Shown: one piece after another, positions 11,054 through 25,497 of the stretch
Position numbering within the stretch: position 1 is the stretch's first letter
Layout: the number at the start of each line of letters is the position of its first letter
Origin: Anopheles merus
Lineage: Eukaryota; Arthropoda; Insecta; Diptera; Culicidae
NCBI RefSeq assembly: GCF_017562075.2
Contig: NC_054084.1
Coordinates: 19,280,889-19,344,888 of the forward strand
Direction of reading: 5' to 3'
Length of the DNA: 64,000 nucleotides
Position numbers and translations under genes: made by a program
The notes under the pieces: generated by a model
Databases searched by the model: none
Seen by the model: the letters and a program-made list of their open reading frames with translations, nothing else
What the model was told of the DNA's origin: nothing

Positions 11054-11927
11054 TAGCGGAACTTGGGGCAAGTGTGCCACCTTAAGCATTTCAAGTTATA
11101 ACTCACTAAAACGTGTTTTTCAAAAGCCGATTTAAATCTCATAACCATTTTACATCTATTTCCTCACTTATAAATGAGTTTCGCTTGAAAAAAGTGCAAA
11201 CAAAACAGTTTTTGAAGCGTTTTAAAAAGGGTCCAAAAAGACGTTGTTTTTTGGGCTATGGGGCAAGAGTGCCACTCGTATGGGGCAAGACGGCAACCTG
11301 GTTAAAATAACCGTGTTTCTTAGATAATTGGAAATTATTACGTTTATACCACTAGTATATGTATTCCCACATGTATTTAGTCCTCAATGAACCCTTTTTG
11401 ACCACCAACTGTACCACAATATGGTTTGTTACTGTTCTGTTTTTCCGGGCTGGAATCCGCTCACAATAGCGCACCATTCTGCAGCACGCTACAACAATGT
11501 TTACATTTTTGACAGCTCGCGCCTATGAAAGATGGTGGCACACTTGCCCCAAAAGTTGTAACTTTTTTGAAATTGAATTTTTCAGTGACAAAAAGAATTT
11601 TTTTTTCAACTAACCCCACAAAAAATTTCACGTTTTCTCAGCTATACGGAGGTGTAAATATTTTCTCGGTTGATTGTTCGCACGATTTTTGAGAGCTTAT
11701 TTGGTTGGATTAAAAAATTATAATATTCTGCTCACTTTTGAAACTCAATATAAATCAGTTTAAAACAATGGGAAATATCGATTGGTCTATATGAAATTAG
11801 GCTCAGAATACCTAGTCATTGGAAAGCAACCAATTGTGTATACATTGATCATTAAATTAAAGTTTTTAAGGAAAAATGCTTGGTGGCACTCTTGCCCCGT
11901 ATGGCACACTTGCCCCAAATTCCGCTA
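11054..11927. mobile_element. Non-autonomous DNA transposon (MITE-like) with 26-bp terminal inverted repeats
   Basis: The left end (11054-11079) begins TAGCGGAACTTGGGGCAAGT. The right end (11902-11927), reverse-complemented, matches it at 25 of 26 positions. The outer TA could be a target-site duplication, as in Tc1/mariner-type insertions. The subterminal unit GTGCCACCnnAAGCATTT is also shared by both ends. The core GGGGCAAG(A/T)GTGCCA recurs inside at 11260-11274 and, inverted, at 11535-11550 and 11884-11897, with a degenerate copy at 11282-11295. It encodes no transposase; the interior is AT-rich. Confidence 0.75.
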
Positions 11928-12050
11928 TTTATTCGTTTTAAATGTTTGATTCTTGATACAAACTTTGTTGAAAATGTTGGATTAGTAACTACTTTATTGG
12001 ATGTAACATAAATAACAATTAGTTTATTGTCCACTGCTTTCTTCTACATA

Positions 12051-15000
12051 GAATCCCCGAAAATCCTTCAGCTATCTCCTGCCCAAATCACGTCGTAACT
12101 GTTACCCAAGGTTTTGGAGTTGATCGGTATGCAACTACTACAATCTAGGCACTAAAGCTTTTATTTCACTACCTTCCATCCGATAACGAGTGTCACCATC
12201 CTCCTCTCCCGGAATACCTCACAGTTATCGTACCAACATACTTATACCCAAGTGTTGGTCCTAAATGTAAAAAAAATCCCGAAAACCTCGCAATTAGTTC
12301 ATAAATCTAGTCCCTTTTATGCTCCCCAGGACAAATCACATCACGCAAACCCTCGCCGGTGCACTTGGTGCCGAGTTGAACCGAATACCGACCAAAAGCA
12401 AGCGTCACCAAGCGTTGGGGATAAGGGGAACTAAAATGTCCCTTAAATTTCTCCACCAACAGTAGCAGCAGCAGCACCAGAGCTTATGAAGCAATTGTCC
12501 ACGCTTTTATGGCACCGATAGCGAGAAAACCACAACTACAAACCCCAACTTGTTCCCAACATTTTACCCCTGGTCGCCGGGCCGTCTTTTCTGCCATCCT
12601 TTACCACACCGACCGGTGCTGTTTCCACCGTTTTATAGCAGCGGCAACAATTCAAGCACCCATTAAAGGATCGTAAAGTCAGCCAACTTCAACTCCCCAT
12701 GGCGGACATAGCTCCCCAACCGAAACTGACGATCGATCCTGGCTCGATGTCCCTCGGCCAGGACAACAATTGACGACGACGATTCGCCACACCGTCTTCC
12801 TGCGGGGTTGAAGAATTGATGATGGTGAACTGGCCCGGCCGCCAGCAGTCACCCCGCGCCGTATTATCGTTGGACTTTTCAACATCTTATCAACATGTCA
12901 ACCACAATCGGTGGAGTGTGGTGGTTGGTTAGGCGTTGTAAAGTTGTCTCCCCCTCCCCGGTTCAATCCCATAAACCCACTCGACCGAAACCGGAAAGGG
13001 GTCCAGAAAAAGGAGAGACAAAAACAACACACACACACATACACACAACCCAAGGACCTTTTCTCCTTCCCGACAGGCTAATTAGAATAATTTTCAATAA
13101 CAGTAGCATAAAACGTGGCCTGTCGGTGGAAATTCGCTTTTCGCTACATTTGCCCGGAACAATCATTGTCAACCCCTTGTCCTTTGCCCGGGGGAAGCTT
13201 TAATTATTATTTAAGGGGCTGTGTATCAAAAACACTGCAATACACTCTCCGTTAATACAACAAGAGAGCCCAAGGGAACAACAAGAACGTAAATGTCATT
13301 AGGGCGCAGGAAAGGGTTCTACTACCGTTTTGGTGCGCTTTCGTTAACTGTCCTTTGGTGAGTGTTTTGTTTTCCCCTTCTAGACGCGTGCTGTTTTTCC
13401 ACTTCATTCCACTTCTTGCTCAATCCAAAACCATACGCAACGACGACCGCCTCACCCTGTGCTCGGTTGCATATTGAAAAGAAGAGAGAGAAAAAACGAC
13501 CCATCATTAATCGAGCCAGCCGCAGCAAACATTTTTGATGTCGCTCGATACGAAAGCCGATAATTATTCTAATTAATCGACGGACGGAAAAGGGCTCTTG
13601 GGTGGTGTTCCCTTCCGTCGCTCAATTAAGGGCCTAGAGTGCCTTAGAGGGAAGGGTGGCGCTGCACACGACAAGCGCGGGCACTTCCGGTATCCTTGCT
13701 GCTAACTTTTTTTGTATGCAAACACACGCGCGTGCGTTATTTTTATTATGACAGCAGAGTGTAGTTGAAATAATCAGGAGGGAGTTGTAGTTGTTTTTTT
13801 GGTTGCCCTTCCCCTAGGCCTGTCCATTCACTCCCATTATTTTGCAAATGGACATTTCCATTGCACGAAACGCTGTTTTTTTTTTGCAGAAATGTAATAT
13901 GTTGTGATGGAAGGATAAAACACACACACAGACCTCTACCGAACGCTAACCGGACGCGGTGAACAAACGGTTGACAAAACATAAGGAGCTTCCGGTCCGG
14001 TATCCGGCCACTGACCCCTTTGTGGGCATCGAGGAAGGGACGTTTTCTCGATCCGAGTGAGGTTTTCCCTAACAGCACTGTTGACGATATTCAAAACAGG
14101 CTGTCTTTTCGCTTTGTAGGATAAAAGTTAGGCCATGGAACACCCCACAATAATAACGGCAAGTTCAAACTAGAGCCTTAAGCGACTGAAGTCTTCATTT
14201 TTGGAGTGTTTTGGAGTTTTAATGGATGAAAACATGCCGATGTCTTCATTGTTAACGTTTCTTCGAAGCAAAATGCTTTAGTTACTCTGCCTAGAAACTC
14301 TTTTACCTTTCAAAGTTAAACTCTTTTGCTTGCAGCTCGACTGCATCCGCACAAGTTCACCTCCCAAGAGTGTGACTTGGGCCATGACTCGCACCATGCA
14401 TTACAGGTAAGGAAACACACGTTTAAAATAACAAGACTGACCCAAAAACAAAACAAAAAAGCCGACGCATCTTCTTCACCCAAAGCACACAAGAAAAAAA
14501 CAACTTCTTCTTAACGGCGGAAAACCCGCCACGGCCCAGGTAAACATGCACACACACAGACCCAAAAACGTTCGATTTCTTCGCCTCGAAACGGTGAGAA
14601 CTAGGTCGTGTTTTGCGTGTTTCGCTTTTCCGCCCCTGGGACGCCGGTTCGTCGTCTGGTCACCTTGGGCCGGGGGCAGCTTGGTTATACCTCACGACAC
14701 ACGCGTTACGCATAAGAAGAAGAAAAAACACTCCCCCTCTCGCCATGTCTACGCACCGAAAGCGCAGACATCACCGTGTGGCCTCCCTGTCCCTCTCTCC
14801 CTGGCGTTGATGAGCGGCGGCTGTCCGCGCTACCGACAAAGCAGCGCGGCACACACGCACCAGACAGACAGCGCGACGGTTACGCACAATTTGACCTCAG
14901 ACCGCGCGCGGACACAGACGGACACCTCTCCTCGCGCCTTCCCACAACTAACCAACCAACCAACTCAGCTTCCCATCCAAAAAGGTACCGAACCCCTAAA

Positions 15001-16320
15001 TTTGTCCATCACAAGCCTCCAATTGCACCACATACGAAGCAGCGGTGGGGATCTCGCGCAAGAAAAGCCCTCAAAACGGAGAGCTCAAGACCCGCAGACG
15101 CAAAAAACGAAACCAGACATGCAGATTGTGAAACGAAAGAAGAAGAAGAAGAAGTATAACATTCCACGTGTACGGATCTAGCAGCTCGTTGTGTTCAACC
15201 TGGCAGCGGGGGATGAATTTGCCATTTTCTTTGTCTTCTTTGCTGTGCGAAACAGCATTGAAAACGGGGCAACGCGCGTGAGCCTCCGTGAGCCTCCTCG
15301 GCTCTCCTCAAATTGGCGGAAATATTGCCCAAACCGAGGCTCGAAAAGAAAAGGCTTTAAAAACTCTCCTCCGCCTCCGGCACCTCTCCTTTGGTTCTCC
15401 TTTACCTTGGAAAATAAAGCCTTCTATTTAAAAGACCGTCTCTCTCTCTGTCTATCGCTTCGCACAGAATGGTTTCGCCAGGAGGCATAGAGGAAAACAT
15501 GGAAGTGTGTGCGAATTTTTCAAGCAACCCTCCCTGCCTTTTCCGCTCATTAGATCGCCCCTCCCGCAACCCTTGCACAGCTCCGAAAAGTGTTGGCGGC
15601 ACGCACCAAAACATCAATGCGTAAGCCAACCGATCGATCGAACGGGAATGATTAGGCCAGAGGGAACAGCTTTTAAAAAGTGTATTTCATACACCATCAT
15701 CTCGCGCTCAATCAGAGACGCACCGCACACAACGCGCGCCTAGGACGATTGAAATCGCGAACAAAATCATTTCCACCTTTCCCTCTCTCTGTCTCGTGCG
15801 CCGCACCTTTTGCATAACAGTAGTGGGAAGAATGATTTAAAGAGAGGAGGAGCACGATGCTTTGCAGGCCTTGGGGAAAAGGGTGGCTTCGTTCACTCCA
15901 GGTAGCAACAAGAAAAATACAAAAATCCTGCCAACTTCATTTTGGGCAGTCCCGGCGGCAAACGGCTCGCGGTCGCCCCCGTCTATGTTTTGGTTTGTTT
16001 CTTTGCCGTCATCTGCGAAAGCGCGTCCGGTCCCCCCCGGCTTGGTATGCTTCTTTATAGGGTTGATGGTAGCCGTGTTTTTATTCATTATGTTACTGTG
16101 CCTCACGCCGGGCAGTTATGTTTTGGTCAGCGTCGCTGTGTGTGTGCGTGCGTTTGTGCGTTAAGCACATTCCCCGCCGAGTTGTTGGGGGCCAAAAGGC
16201 CAAGAGAGCGTTTTTATTTCCCTTGACTGTGTTACTCTTTTTTTTTTTGCGTACCGCCGGCGAGGGCATGATGTTCGCGAAATGTTGTGACCACCGGCCA
16301 AGAGGCTAGAAAGATCGGGG
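12051..16320. other. GC-moderate non-coding blocks with simple repeats
   Basis: The stretch is interrupted by a short AT-rich patch (14111-14320). It carries CA-rich tracts near 13027-13048 and (AAG)n at 15137-15154. Several long open frames occur here but have biased compositions typical of unselected GC-rich sequence, and none matches a family I know. Confidence 0.55.
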
Positions 16321-19300
16321 CGCAACATTGAGGTCGCGACGATGGGTTGAAAAGTTTGTAGACATGTTTGAGGCGCTTTTGCGTGTATAAATGTAGCTCT
16401 AAATGAGTGTTTTAACATGAGTATTAGTAGAAAATTAAAAACATCAGCGAAAATATTTTTTTTTAATTGTATTGTTGAAGTAAAACGGGTTAAAAAAGTA
16501 AGCAAAGGGATTAACCATTAATTACGTAACACGTGTGGAAAAGGGGCAAGAATACTTATTTTTGACGTTCGATCGATCTGATCGTGGGTCGTCTTAACAC
16601 TCTGCTCACAACTGCTTATGAAGTGATGATCTTGCATAAACCCTCTAATTCCCAATCCCTCATTTACATGGGCATCCAAAAAATCGATAAAAAATTACTA
16701 AAATATAATATGCTGTTGCTACCAATTTCAAAGCCACTTCACAACACTTCTACCTTTTCACATAAATACCTAGATTATTTGTGTACTTCTATCTGTAAAA
16801 AACGACCTCAGTTCAAAGTTGAAGTTTTGGAAAGAACGTGTTCTACAGTTTATATTTACCGCAAGGCAAAAATTTGGGCATCAAAAGATTAAGTTATGTA
16901 CTTCCTAAATCGTGAGTGAATTTAAGACATGAATCGCATCAGCTCTCTTCCTCGATAACAAAACAAACAGACAACAAAAAATCCACTTTGAAAGATCGTT
17001 GCACCAGTAACTTATCAGTCGCGCACGCACGCACGCACTCTTGCGCCCCAAAAAACATTACAACCCCATAACAACACCCGAAAGACAAACGGCCTCGCGA
17101 AAAACGCAGTCCGCCACCACTCGGCACAGCAACACGAAACGGGCGAGAGCGGGCGAGAGCGAGCGCAACAGTAGGAATGGCAGCGTCCGACAGGGGGAAG
17201 TGAAGGGGGGTTTGAAGTGTTTTAAAAGGCCACCCAGTTCTATGCGGCCCCGCCGGCTCTGCTTGCGCAAAACCGTAAGTCATGCGGGAGGTTGGTTGCG
17301 TACGTCATGCGTACTCGCAGGCGGCCAACAGACTTCCGCGCAGCAGCAGCAACCGCTTTCGGTTGAGGTGAGATTCGCGTACGCATGATGAAGAGAAAAA
17401 AATCGCACACACACGCACACACACAGGTAGGTCCATGCCCCGTTAGGCGAATGGAACGGAAACTGTTGGGAGGTGTAATGGTGGTAAGCCACGCACCCGG
17501 GTAATGCTGACTCATAGATCGGGGTGTAAACCTGGCCACGCATCGGCTGTGCGTGTGTGTCGGTGCCGGTGCTGCGCCAAAAGTTAAATGGAAGCAAACG
17601 CTAGACGTAAGACAAACCCCGTGGTCCCAGCAAGAACCAAGCCAGCGTGTGTTTGTGTGGCCCTACTGGGAGACGATTTGAATTTTCGAGCCGAACAAGT
17701 CTTTGGCAGGGCTTTGGCAGGGCCAAAAAAAAACAAAGAATGACGGTCTACAGAGACTTTGGACTTTCCGGTCGGTGTGGAACTGGTTTTGAATGGTGAA
17801 TGGTGTAGCAAAGGACTAATTTATGAGTGATAATTGTCTGCTTTACAACGAATCAACAACTGGTTTGCGTCAAAATTTACACGTTCACTTTGTGATTTAA
17901 ATAATGTATGAGTTGAATTAATGTGTTTGTATTGAGCTACCTGCAAAGCTGTTTTTTAGACCTAATTTACTAAGTTACGTAGTTTATGGATAACCCCCAT
18001 GCTATACTTTTTATAGAAACATACATTTTAAATCGGTTTTTATAATGCTTCAACACTAAAACCACCAAACGAAATCAAACGAGCCAACATGCTTAACCCT
18101 GTTGCGATGTCTCATTCGCCTGCCCGCCTTAATTTCACAACCTTAAAAAAACCCTTCGAGCACGAAACGCGATCTTGCGCTCTTCAGTTCTTCGTTCTTC
18201 CGACTGCCTCGTTTGCCTGCCGCTCCTCCCTCTACCAGCTTTATTTGCATGCTTTATGTGCTGTTCATCACAAACCACTTTCCCGCGAGCGATTGTATCG
18301 AATAATAGCAGCACACATGTCTCGGGACAGCGAAAGGGAAGGAAGGAGAAACTACAGCGATAGTGAAATAAAGCGCGACACCACCACCCGAGACCAGAGC
18401 AACTGGAACCGCGTGCGCGCACAACGAGCGGTATTTAAAGCGCGAGACACAACTTCCTGTTTTTTTTTTCGGTGCCCGTGCCGAAAACTGAAACCACGAG
18501 CAGCAACGGGAAAGGATCTTGTCGCGCTGCTGGCATCCAGAAGGGTGTTGTTTATGGTGAAGGAACGAGGTAGAAATAGAACGAAGAAAGCAAAATCGCT
18601 CGCAGAGATAAAGCAAAAAACAAAAACACACACACACACACATTCCAGGTCTCACAAAAGCGGGACACATTCTTATGCTTCTACCCCCCAAACCCAACGA
18701 GGGAAGCACATTCTTATGCTTCCCTAAGGGCGGTGGTGTTGGAAGATGGAAATAGAAAACGATGTTTTTTTTTTATAAATTGTCTACAAACTTGGGGATC
18801 AGAATCGAGTAGAAAAATAAAAACAGGAGTCGATGGCGCGAATTAAGTGGCATAAAAAACGGCTTCCAAAGACATGCCGCCCCGTTCTTCTTGCTGCGCT
18901 GTCTTAGTTGGGTCTTGGCATAATATGCTTATCTTCTAAAATCCAACCTTGAGCAACTCGTGGCGGAACAATTTCATACAAAAAGATGCTACAACAATTA
19001 AACCCCTTCAAAGCGGATAGGTTAGGTTTTCCACTTGACCATTTCGAAAGGCGAATACATAACGGTTGATCCTTTCGAAGGGATTTTCGATCAAGTTGTA
19101 GCCTAAATTTGCCAAACTTATTTGGATTTTGTTTTCAACAATCAATTTTTTGTAAATTTTTATTTTTTTGTATTTTTTTGTGTATTTTTTTGTGTATTTT
19201 TTTTGTTTTTTTTTTTGGTGTAAATTCTTCCTTTGTAAGTAAATGTTTGATTTTATTTTTAATATTATTGGATGTTTTATGTATAATTTTATTTCAACGG

Positions 19301-19960
19301 CTTTCGCTAATTTTGTTGGCTGTAAATTTTATTTTCGCTATAGTTGTATATTCACAAAATAACACAAAATAATAAAGATTTAACAAACAATTAAAAAAGG
19401 AGTTATTTAAACTACTTTATTTTACTGTTAAAGGAACAAAAAAACAAAAAGATTGATCGAAACGTAACAAAGAAAGTACATTGAGAAGATTCTGTAATTA
19501 GCTCAAACTGAAATTAGCTCCTTAGTTACTTTGGATTAAAATTCCAACCTTCATGGCTTTAGTTTTCGGCGTTTAAAAACAAAACTAATTGTGTAAAATT
19601 TGTTTTAAATTATTATAATTAACCATTCGACTCAAAACAGCACTAACATCTTTCATTTTAATTGCACTTCACTCCGTAATCATTTAATTAGATTTAAAAC
19701 TACAAGTATGCACACACCGAAAGTCCCGCCATTTCGAGAAAGTTCCGTTCGTGTGAAGCCTGTGCGACAACATCGACATGTACGGTGCCGAAAAATCAGG
19801 CTCAAATTACACCATGCCAGTGTGCCCCACAGTTTAAACGCCCGGAGTACAATAAATCATCAATAATTGGTAATTTAATAAAACATGAATAATCCTTTTG
19901 CGCTCTTCTGTCAATTTTGCCTGCCTTTCGCAATTAAAAAAACACATTTCAACTTAATCT
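16321..19960. other. Alternating AT-rich and GC-moderate non-coding sequence
   Basis: AT-rich islands lie at about 16330-16960, 17820-18060 and 18770-19960. The last has repeated T7-GTGTAT units at about 19160-19220. GC-moderate blocks between them hold a 10-bp tandem GGGCGAGAGC (17141-17160), CA tracts (17404-17426, 18627-18641) and a perfect 16-bp direct repeat CACATTCTTATGCTTC at 18666-18681 and 18707-18722. Confidence 0.55.
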
Positions 19961-22900
19961 TAACCCAAATCGCATCGGGAGAAACACAAGGAATCGGCAA
20001 GGCACGAAGGATCCAGGTTCCAGTCTGCAATTCGACTTGGTGGTGAGAGGGACACCGCCGGACCACCGTTGGATGATCGCGCTCAGCCTCCGTCGTCTGC
20101 CCGACAGAGGAGATCCCGACAGATAAACGGCGAAAACGGCCAACAAAACAAACCCGGGCCTGTCGGCGCTGTTGCGTCGAAATATGCAAACCCACTTAGA
20201 AACGGACCAGGGGATGGGATTATGCTGCGTCTCGGGCGGTTTTGTGAGACGGTTTTGTTTCATGTGTTGCTGGTTAAGGGTTTTTTGTGTTGTCTTTTTT
20301 TCTTTCCGTACCCGTCTACTGCGCTTGTTTGTCTGGTCTTTGCCTCTCCTTGAATCTCCCGCTCACCAGCCTAGTCTGCACATTCGCAAATCATCATCAA
20401 CCATTTCGCCCCCCCCCCCCCCATTTCGGATGCATATCTATATACCTGCGAATTTTTCAACCAAAAACCCGCACGAGAAATACATCAATCGTGTGTGTCT
20501 CGCCGTTTTATTTAAGTTCGGTTTCGTTAATTCCTTCGGGGCCGCCGCCGCCGCCGCCACCGTCACACGGGAAAGATCCCATTTAGGATTTCGGCGGGTT
20601 TTTTTTATGTTGTGCCTTGCTGCTGCTTCTCTGATGTGGGGTTCCACTCATTTAACGTCTGGGCGCGCGGGTCGTAAACAAAAATTTTGCACAACAACAA
20701 CCCCAAACACCGACCACCGACCGGGATGGATGATGGCGGGATATCGCAGGAAGAAGAAATTGTTTGCAAAAAAGAACCACACACACACATGCAGAGATAT
20801 ATTTTGCGACCCAGACGGGTTCGGGGCCGTGCGAAATTATTTCGCAAACTCGGCGAGACTTGATCGCGGGGACGTCGGTCGACTGCTGCTCCAATTTTCT
20901 CTCGAAAGATCAACCAGCCGGCCGACCGGACCCCGGATCTCGAGGATCGTGTCTGGCTGCGGTCAATCGCCGTGCCTGTGACTGTCTGTGGGTCGCATTA
21001 TTTGTCGGCGGATTCAAGTTTTTGTGGGGGCTTTTTTTTGGTACGTTTCTCAAAGGAAACTTTGGATGGTGGTGGTTAAGGATGAAGAAAGGTGGAAGGA
21101 AATCGATTCGGTAACACCATAAATCAACGGCTAAAAGCCGTAACTCTTCCCATGAATGGTCCTCCAGTTTTTTGAAGTAAACACACAGTGCAAAAGGAGA
21201 TCGTAGTCATCAGGCTACAACCATCGAAATTGTTGCCAACGTAGGGACAAACGCGTTAGGAAACGGTTTATCAAAGCCGTTGAGTGGGATTTGTGACCGA
21301 TCGACGCTTTGTGAAATGTTGCGTATGATATACCAAAAGGAGAACCATGAAATTGCACTTGAAATAATCGTCTCAATACATAGTGAGAACGTATCAATGA
21401 ATTTAGACACTTCATTTGGCGTCAAGACAAGTGAGTGAACGATCCTAACATTTCTTTTTATGAACTTTGATTTAGTCTTTTTAGCTACGACGACGGCATT
21501 CAGAGATGATCCCAACAATGTCTTTACCATCTATCGTTTTCTATCCAAAAGGACTCAGAGAAAACAATGAACAAAAAACAACTCCACCCTGAACGAAATG
21601 AGCGGCTATTAACGATAATAGCACTGCTTTCGAAACCTTGGGTACGCTCCCTACTATCGGCAACCGGCCAACCGTTGATGCCGGTGTTACGATACTCCCG
21701 CGATGCAGAACGAACGTTGTCCGTTAGGCAGAGAGACTCTTTGCTACAGTGCTAGTCCGTTTTGTTGGCAGAAGCAGCAGTCTGTTGGCGGGCCTTTCCG
21801 CCTTCGAATTGGCTTCTGGTTTTGAAATATTCCACACACCACCAACGCACGCACCAGACCAGTTCGCTCGGACGCGCTCCGGCGTAAGAAGATGAGCTCG
21901 CGATGAGTAATGAGCCCAATAATGTAGGGCTCACACTTCATAGCTTTCCCGCCAGAGCATGAGCGCAAATCGTTCTGCCAACTCGCAGGCAGCGCTGCAG
22001 CATAGACAGCTCGATGTCTTGTAGTCGTTTATCAAAGCGACAACCCGCACGGCGAGAAAGCAAAGGCGTTATAATAGGTTCATGTTTTTCGTTGAACAAA
22101 TGGTTGAGAACACGCTTTTCTGGTGGTTTGAAAACGATGTACCAATATCCCCAGGAGCAAGATGCATTTTGAAGACTATTGAACTACCAAGAAGTACAGT
22201 TCTGATGAAGAATCGTTTAGGCACAAAAGGATCCAACATTTTTAAATGAAATAGTATAAATATGAACGATCATTGAACAGCAAATTGAAAAGTTCTTTCA
22301 AGTTGTCGTAATTCCTGGGGAACTCTGATCTAGAGAGGGCATATGCTAGGCGGAAATAGCCATTGTAACGTCCAGAACAGACCTGAATATCTCAAAAAAA
22401 AAAACCCAAAAACTAATCTCTGTACGATCAGGACTCAAAATATAATTTTATCAAGTCTTCAAGGATAGGAATTCTAGGTGTCATAAGAACGTACTGAGAA
22501 ACCTGAATGAGTTTAGTGCTAGTCTTTCTTCCCAATTCAGGTATTCTTACCAATTCAGAGGAAAATTTGGCATCGATGTCTAGAGGCATAAGAACCTAAC
22601 ATGCAGAAGAATTACATGTCAAGATCTTCAGCTGATATACCTAACATAACTACCAGCCGAAAGAAATATTAAGGACATATTGGTTAGGACGCGTTAGGAC
22701 CCCAAATGGACATAATGAAGATCTCTATAGATAACATCTTCATCTGTTCTTCTTCTTCTTGGACAAGATCTTTGATCAGCATCTCATCAGATTCTTCGAT
22801 TCTTTTAGACGCATTTTGTTACGATTGAAACTTAAATAAGATTCTCAAGATCCTATTTAGCAGTAAAAACAATCTCCAACATCAATCTCCAAACAACAAA

Positions 22901-24830
22901 TCAATTACTCTTGGACAAAACACGCTTAAATGCCTCATTTTCCGTAACGACTTAAACACAACAACAAAACCTCTCAATGACCATTATAACCGGATGAAAA
23001 ACAGTAAGCTGCATACACACACACACATCCGTAGCTCGTAAAAACTCTTTTAAATTCCGGTATCAAACAGATATGCAATTATTCCGCGCGTCCGACAACC
23101 CTTCTACCCACCACTTGATGGGGCTGAAATCAATATCCAGCACGGCAATTATGGCCATCTGAAACTGAATCTTCATCCCATTATCGGCATGGATGAAAGG
23201 GCGCCGCCTTCCCTGCCCGCCCGTCCGCTGCGGAAATATAGATTAAGCAAACGAGCCCTGATCAATGCATCGGTCGAAGATATTCTGCCGGTGAGTGTTA
23301 TGAATAAAACACAAAAAAGCATCACAACAGCACCCGCGAGCCATAGTTTCCACCAGTTCAGCACAACAGTTGGTTTCATTTCCGCCAAAACACATCAAGC
23401 AAACGTGAGGATGGGTGTACTTTTTTTTTGTTGGATGAAACAAAATGGTATCGCCGCGTTGCTTTTTATCCAAGTTTTGCACCCAAAAAAAAAAATCAAC
23501 CCGATGCACCGATACACATCTCCAAAGTGGAATCACCCATTCTTCAGAGTGGTTAAGACATTAAAACTAAAGCGAAACGAGCAACGATCGTGATTGATTG
23601 GGTCAGAACAGGGCGCGAGCGCGAGCGCGTGAACGGAACAAAACGAAGCCCGATCGAAGCCGTAGGCCACCACACACTGAAGTTCAGCTACAGAATCATA
23701 ACAGCCGCCACACACCCCGTCATCCCCTTGGTGCACCGATTGATCATCGGCGAACCGTTTTACGGCCTATTTCCTGTTCGTTACATCTCGCAAGCCCTGT
23801 GACGCGCTTCCACCACCTCCACCTCAACAAAAAGGTGGCAATCCTCCCGCCGGGGTGCCAAACTTACCGATACACCCGGGCCACCTTTTCGCAGCATAAA
23901 CGCAAAGGGAAGGGGATGGGCGCGAGCATAAACGGGGCGGCAGCAGGAAAATAAATAAGCCGCCGCCAGCGCGAGAACGAAGCAAAACCGAGCGCCCTTT
24001 CATCACTGCTGGACGGGAGTGGGGGCGGTTTGGAGGAATGGTTCGGTTTGCTTTTGAGACTCTCCATTCCGCGCGCCAACCGCAGGACCGCATCCACCAA
24101 CCACCACCACCAAGTAGCACAGAGCATAACCCGTCCACCAGCCGTGTTGGACCTGTTGAACGCCCCGTACGAATGTGCCGGGGCAGCCATCGACACCGCT
24201 GAAAGAGAGGAGGAGCAAGGCGAAACTTTTTGGCGTCGAGTTCGGTGGAGCTGTGGAGCCTTTCATTCATCGTTCGATCCCGGGCTGCGAAAACCGGGCC
24301 ACAGAAGATTCATTCACGGATTTATGAATGCGCGTCAGAGAAAGAGGAGCACAACGGCGGCGCGCGGTGGTGCTTTGGGCAGCGAACGGGCAGATGATTG
24401 GTTTTGGCTTTCCGCGTGCGCCCGAGTACTGGCGGCCACTCGCCGCTCCTCTTACACCAATAATGCTAAACCGAACTGCCCGATCTTGTGGATGTGGGGT
24501 ACAAAGGGGATGGGGGGTTGAGAGATGACGTGTTAAGAGATTGAAAATGTAATAAGCACTCTGCAGTGTGGTGGCCGGGAACGCTCCAATACCGAAGCGG
24601 TCGCAATGAGGAAATGGAACGGGTACCACACCAAACCAAAGAAATGTGAAAGGTATGACGCAAAACGTGAAACACATTCCACAGAATGGGGAAGAGAGCA
24701 GCGGGGGAGACCGGTCCGGATGGATTGAAAGAAGACGCGCGGATACAGCATAGGACAATAACAAAAGCCCCTTGCTTGCGGGGCGCGCTCTCCCAGTGTC
24801 GAAGAAATACTTCGATAGTAATCAATGAAG
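19961..24830. other. Non-coding sequence, two GC-moderate blocks separated by an AT-rich island
   Basis: A 14-base C run lies at 20409-20422 and a GCC run at 20541-20557. The middle (about 21120-23060) is AT-rich with no recognisable element. The block at 23060-24830 is GC-richer. No gene is supported. Confidence 0.55.
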
Positions 24831-25470
24831 TTATTATCTGTAAATCAAGCACACATTTACACTTCCTCTTGTTTTTCGGTGGGTGTGATGATTTTGTGTG
24901 ATGAATTGAGTCAACGTAAAAAGAATCATTAGAACGAGTTGTTTCGCAAAGTTGATCGATCGAAGAGATCGGCATCAAAATTGGCTTGAAATAAATCGAT
25001 CGAAATAGATTCATCAAGACTGGAACGAACATGTAACTCAAAGCAACAACAAGCAACAAAATTTAAGAGTAGCTCACTGAGTTACTTGCAATCAGTTTGT
25101 TGAACATTCGGTCATAAAAATCGTCATCGTAAGCAGTAGTTAGCGACAAAAGGAGCATTTATCAACAATGTCACTTGCTTTCTAACGTAAATCATTCTAT
25201 CATATGCCTTTTTTTAGACGATTCAACACCATAAGAATCGAATCAGTTAGGGGTGGACTCACTGATTCACTTCCAATTGATACAATTATTGAAATATATA
25301 ATATCATAATTTTAAAGCATTTTTTTCAAAAAAAAAATTTTAAGGCATTAATAGTCATTGGGATCCTTCACGATTCTAGTCAGCTTTTTGTATGGACCAT
25401 ACATAACCACACACAAAACTAGCCTGCAATTTTTAGTCTAGATTATTCTAGCCCCAAAGCTAGAATTAGA

Positions 25471-25488
25471 TTCGAGTACCTGCTCGAA
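25471..25488. repeat. Imperfect palindrome of the CTGCTCGAA family
   Basis: TTCGAGTACCTGCTCGAA differs from the perfect copy at 2643-2660 only in the central bases. It lies 10 bp left of the short inverted-repeat element. Confidence 0.65.
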
Positions 25489-25497
25489 AAATGGCAA

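Noticed and set aside
12920..12971. Possible tRNA with B box GGTTCAATCCC
   Set aside because: The T stem does not pair and no cloverleaf can be drawn; an isolated B-box match.
14546..15181. 211-codon open frame
   Set aside because: Begins in a CA repeat, composition is Thr/His/Lys-rich and it overlaps other open frames; no domain and no splice context.
16584..16892. Plus-strand open frame of 102 codons in AT-rich DNA
   Set aside because: Starts at a non-ATG codon, no family recognised, composition follows the AT-rich background.
18980..19100. Inverted CCCTTC/GAAAGG blocks suggestive of a small hairpin element
   Set aside because: Pairing is limited to short discontinuous blocks; not distinguishable from chance.
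20172..20981. 269-codon open frame
   Set aside because: Crosses poly-C and GCC repeats; no recognisable domain; typical of unselected GC-moderate DNA.
21210..21530. Minus-strand hydrophobic open frame of 106 codons
   Set aside because: Considered as a receptor exon fragment, but no motif of any receptor family was visible and no splice sites frame it.
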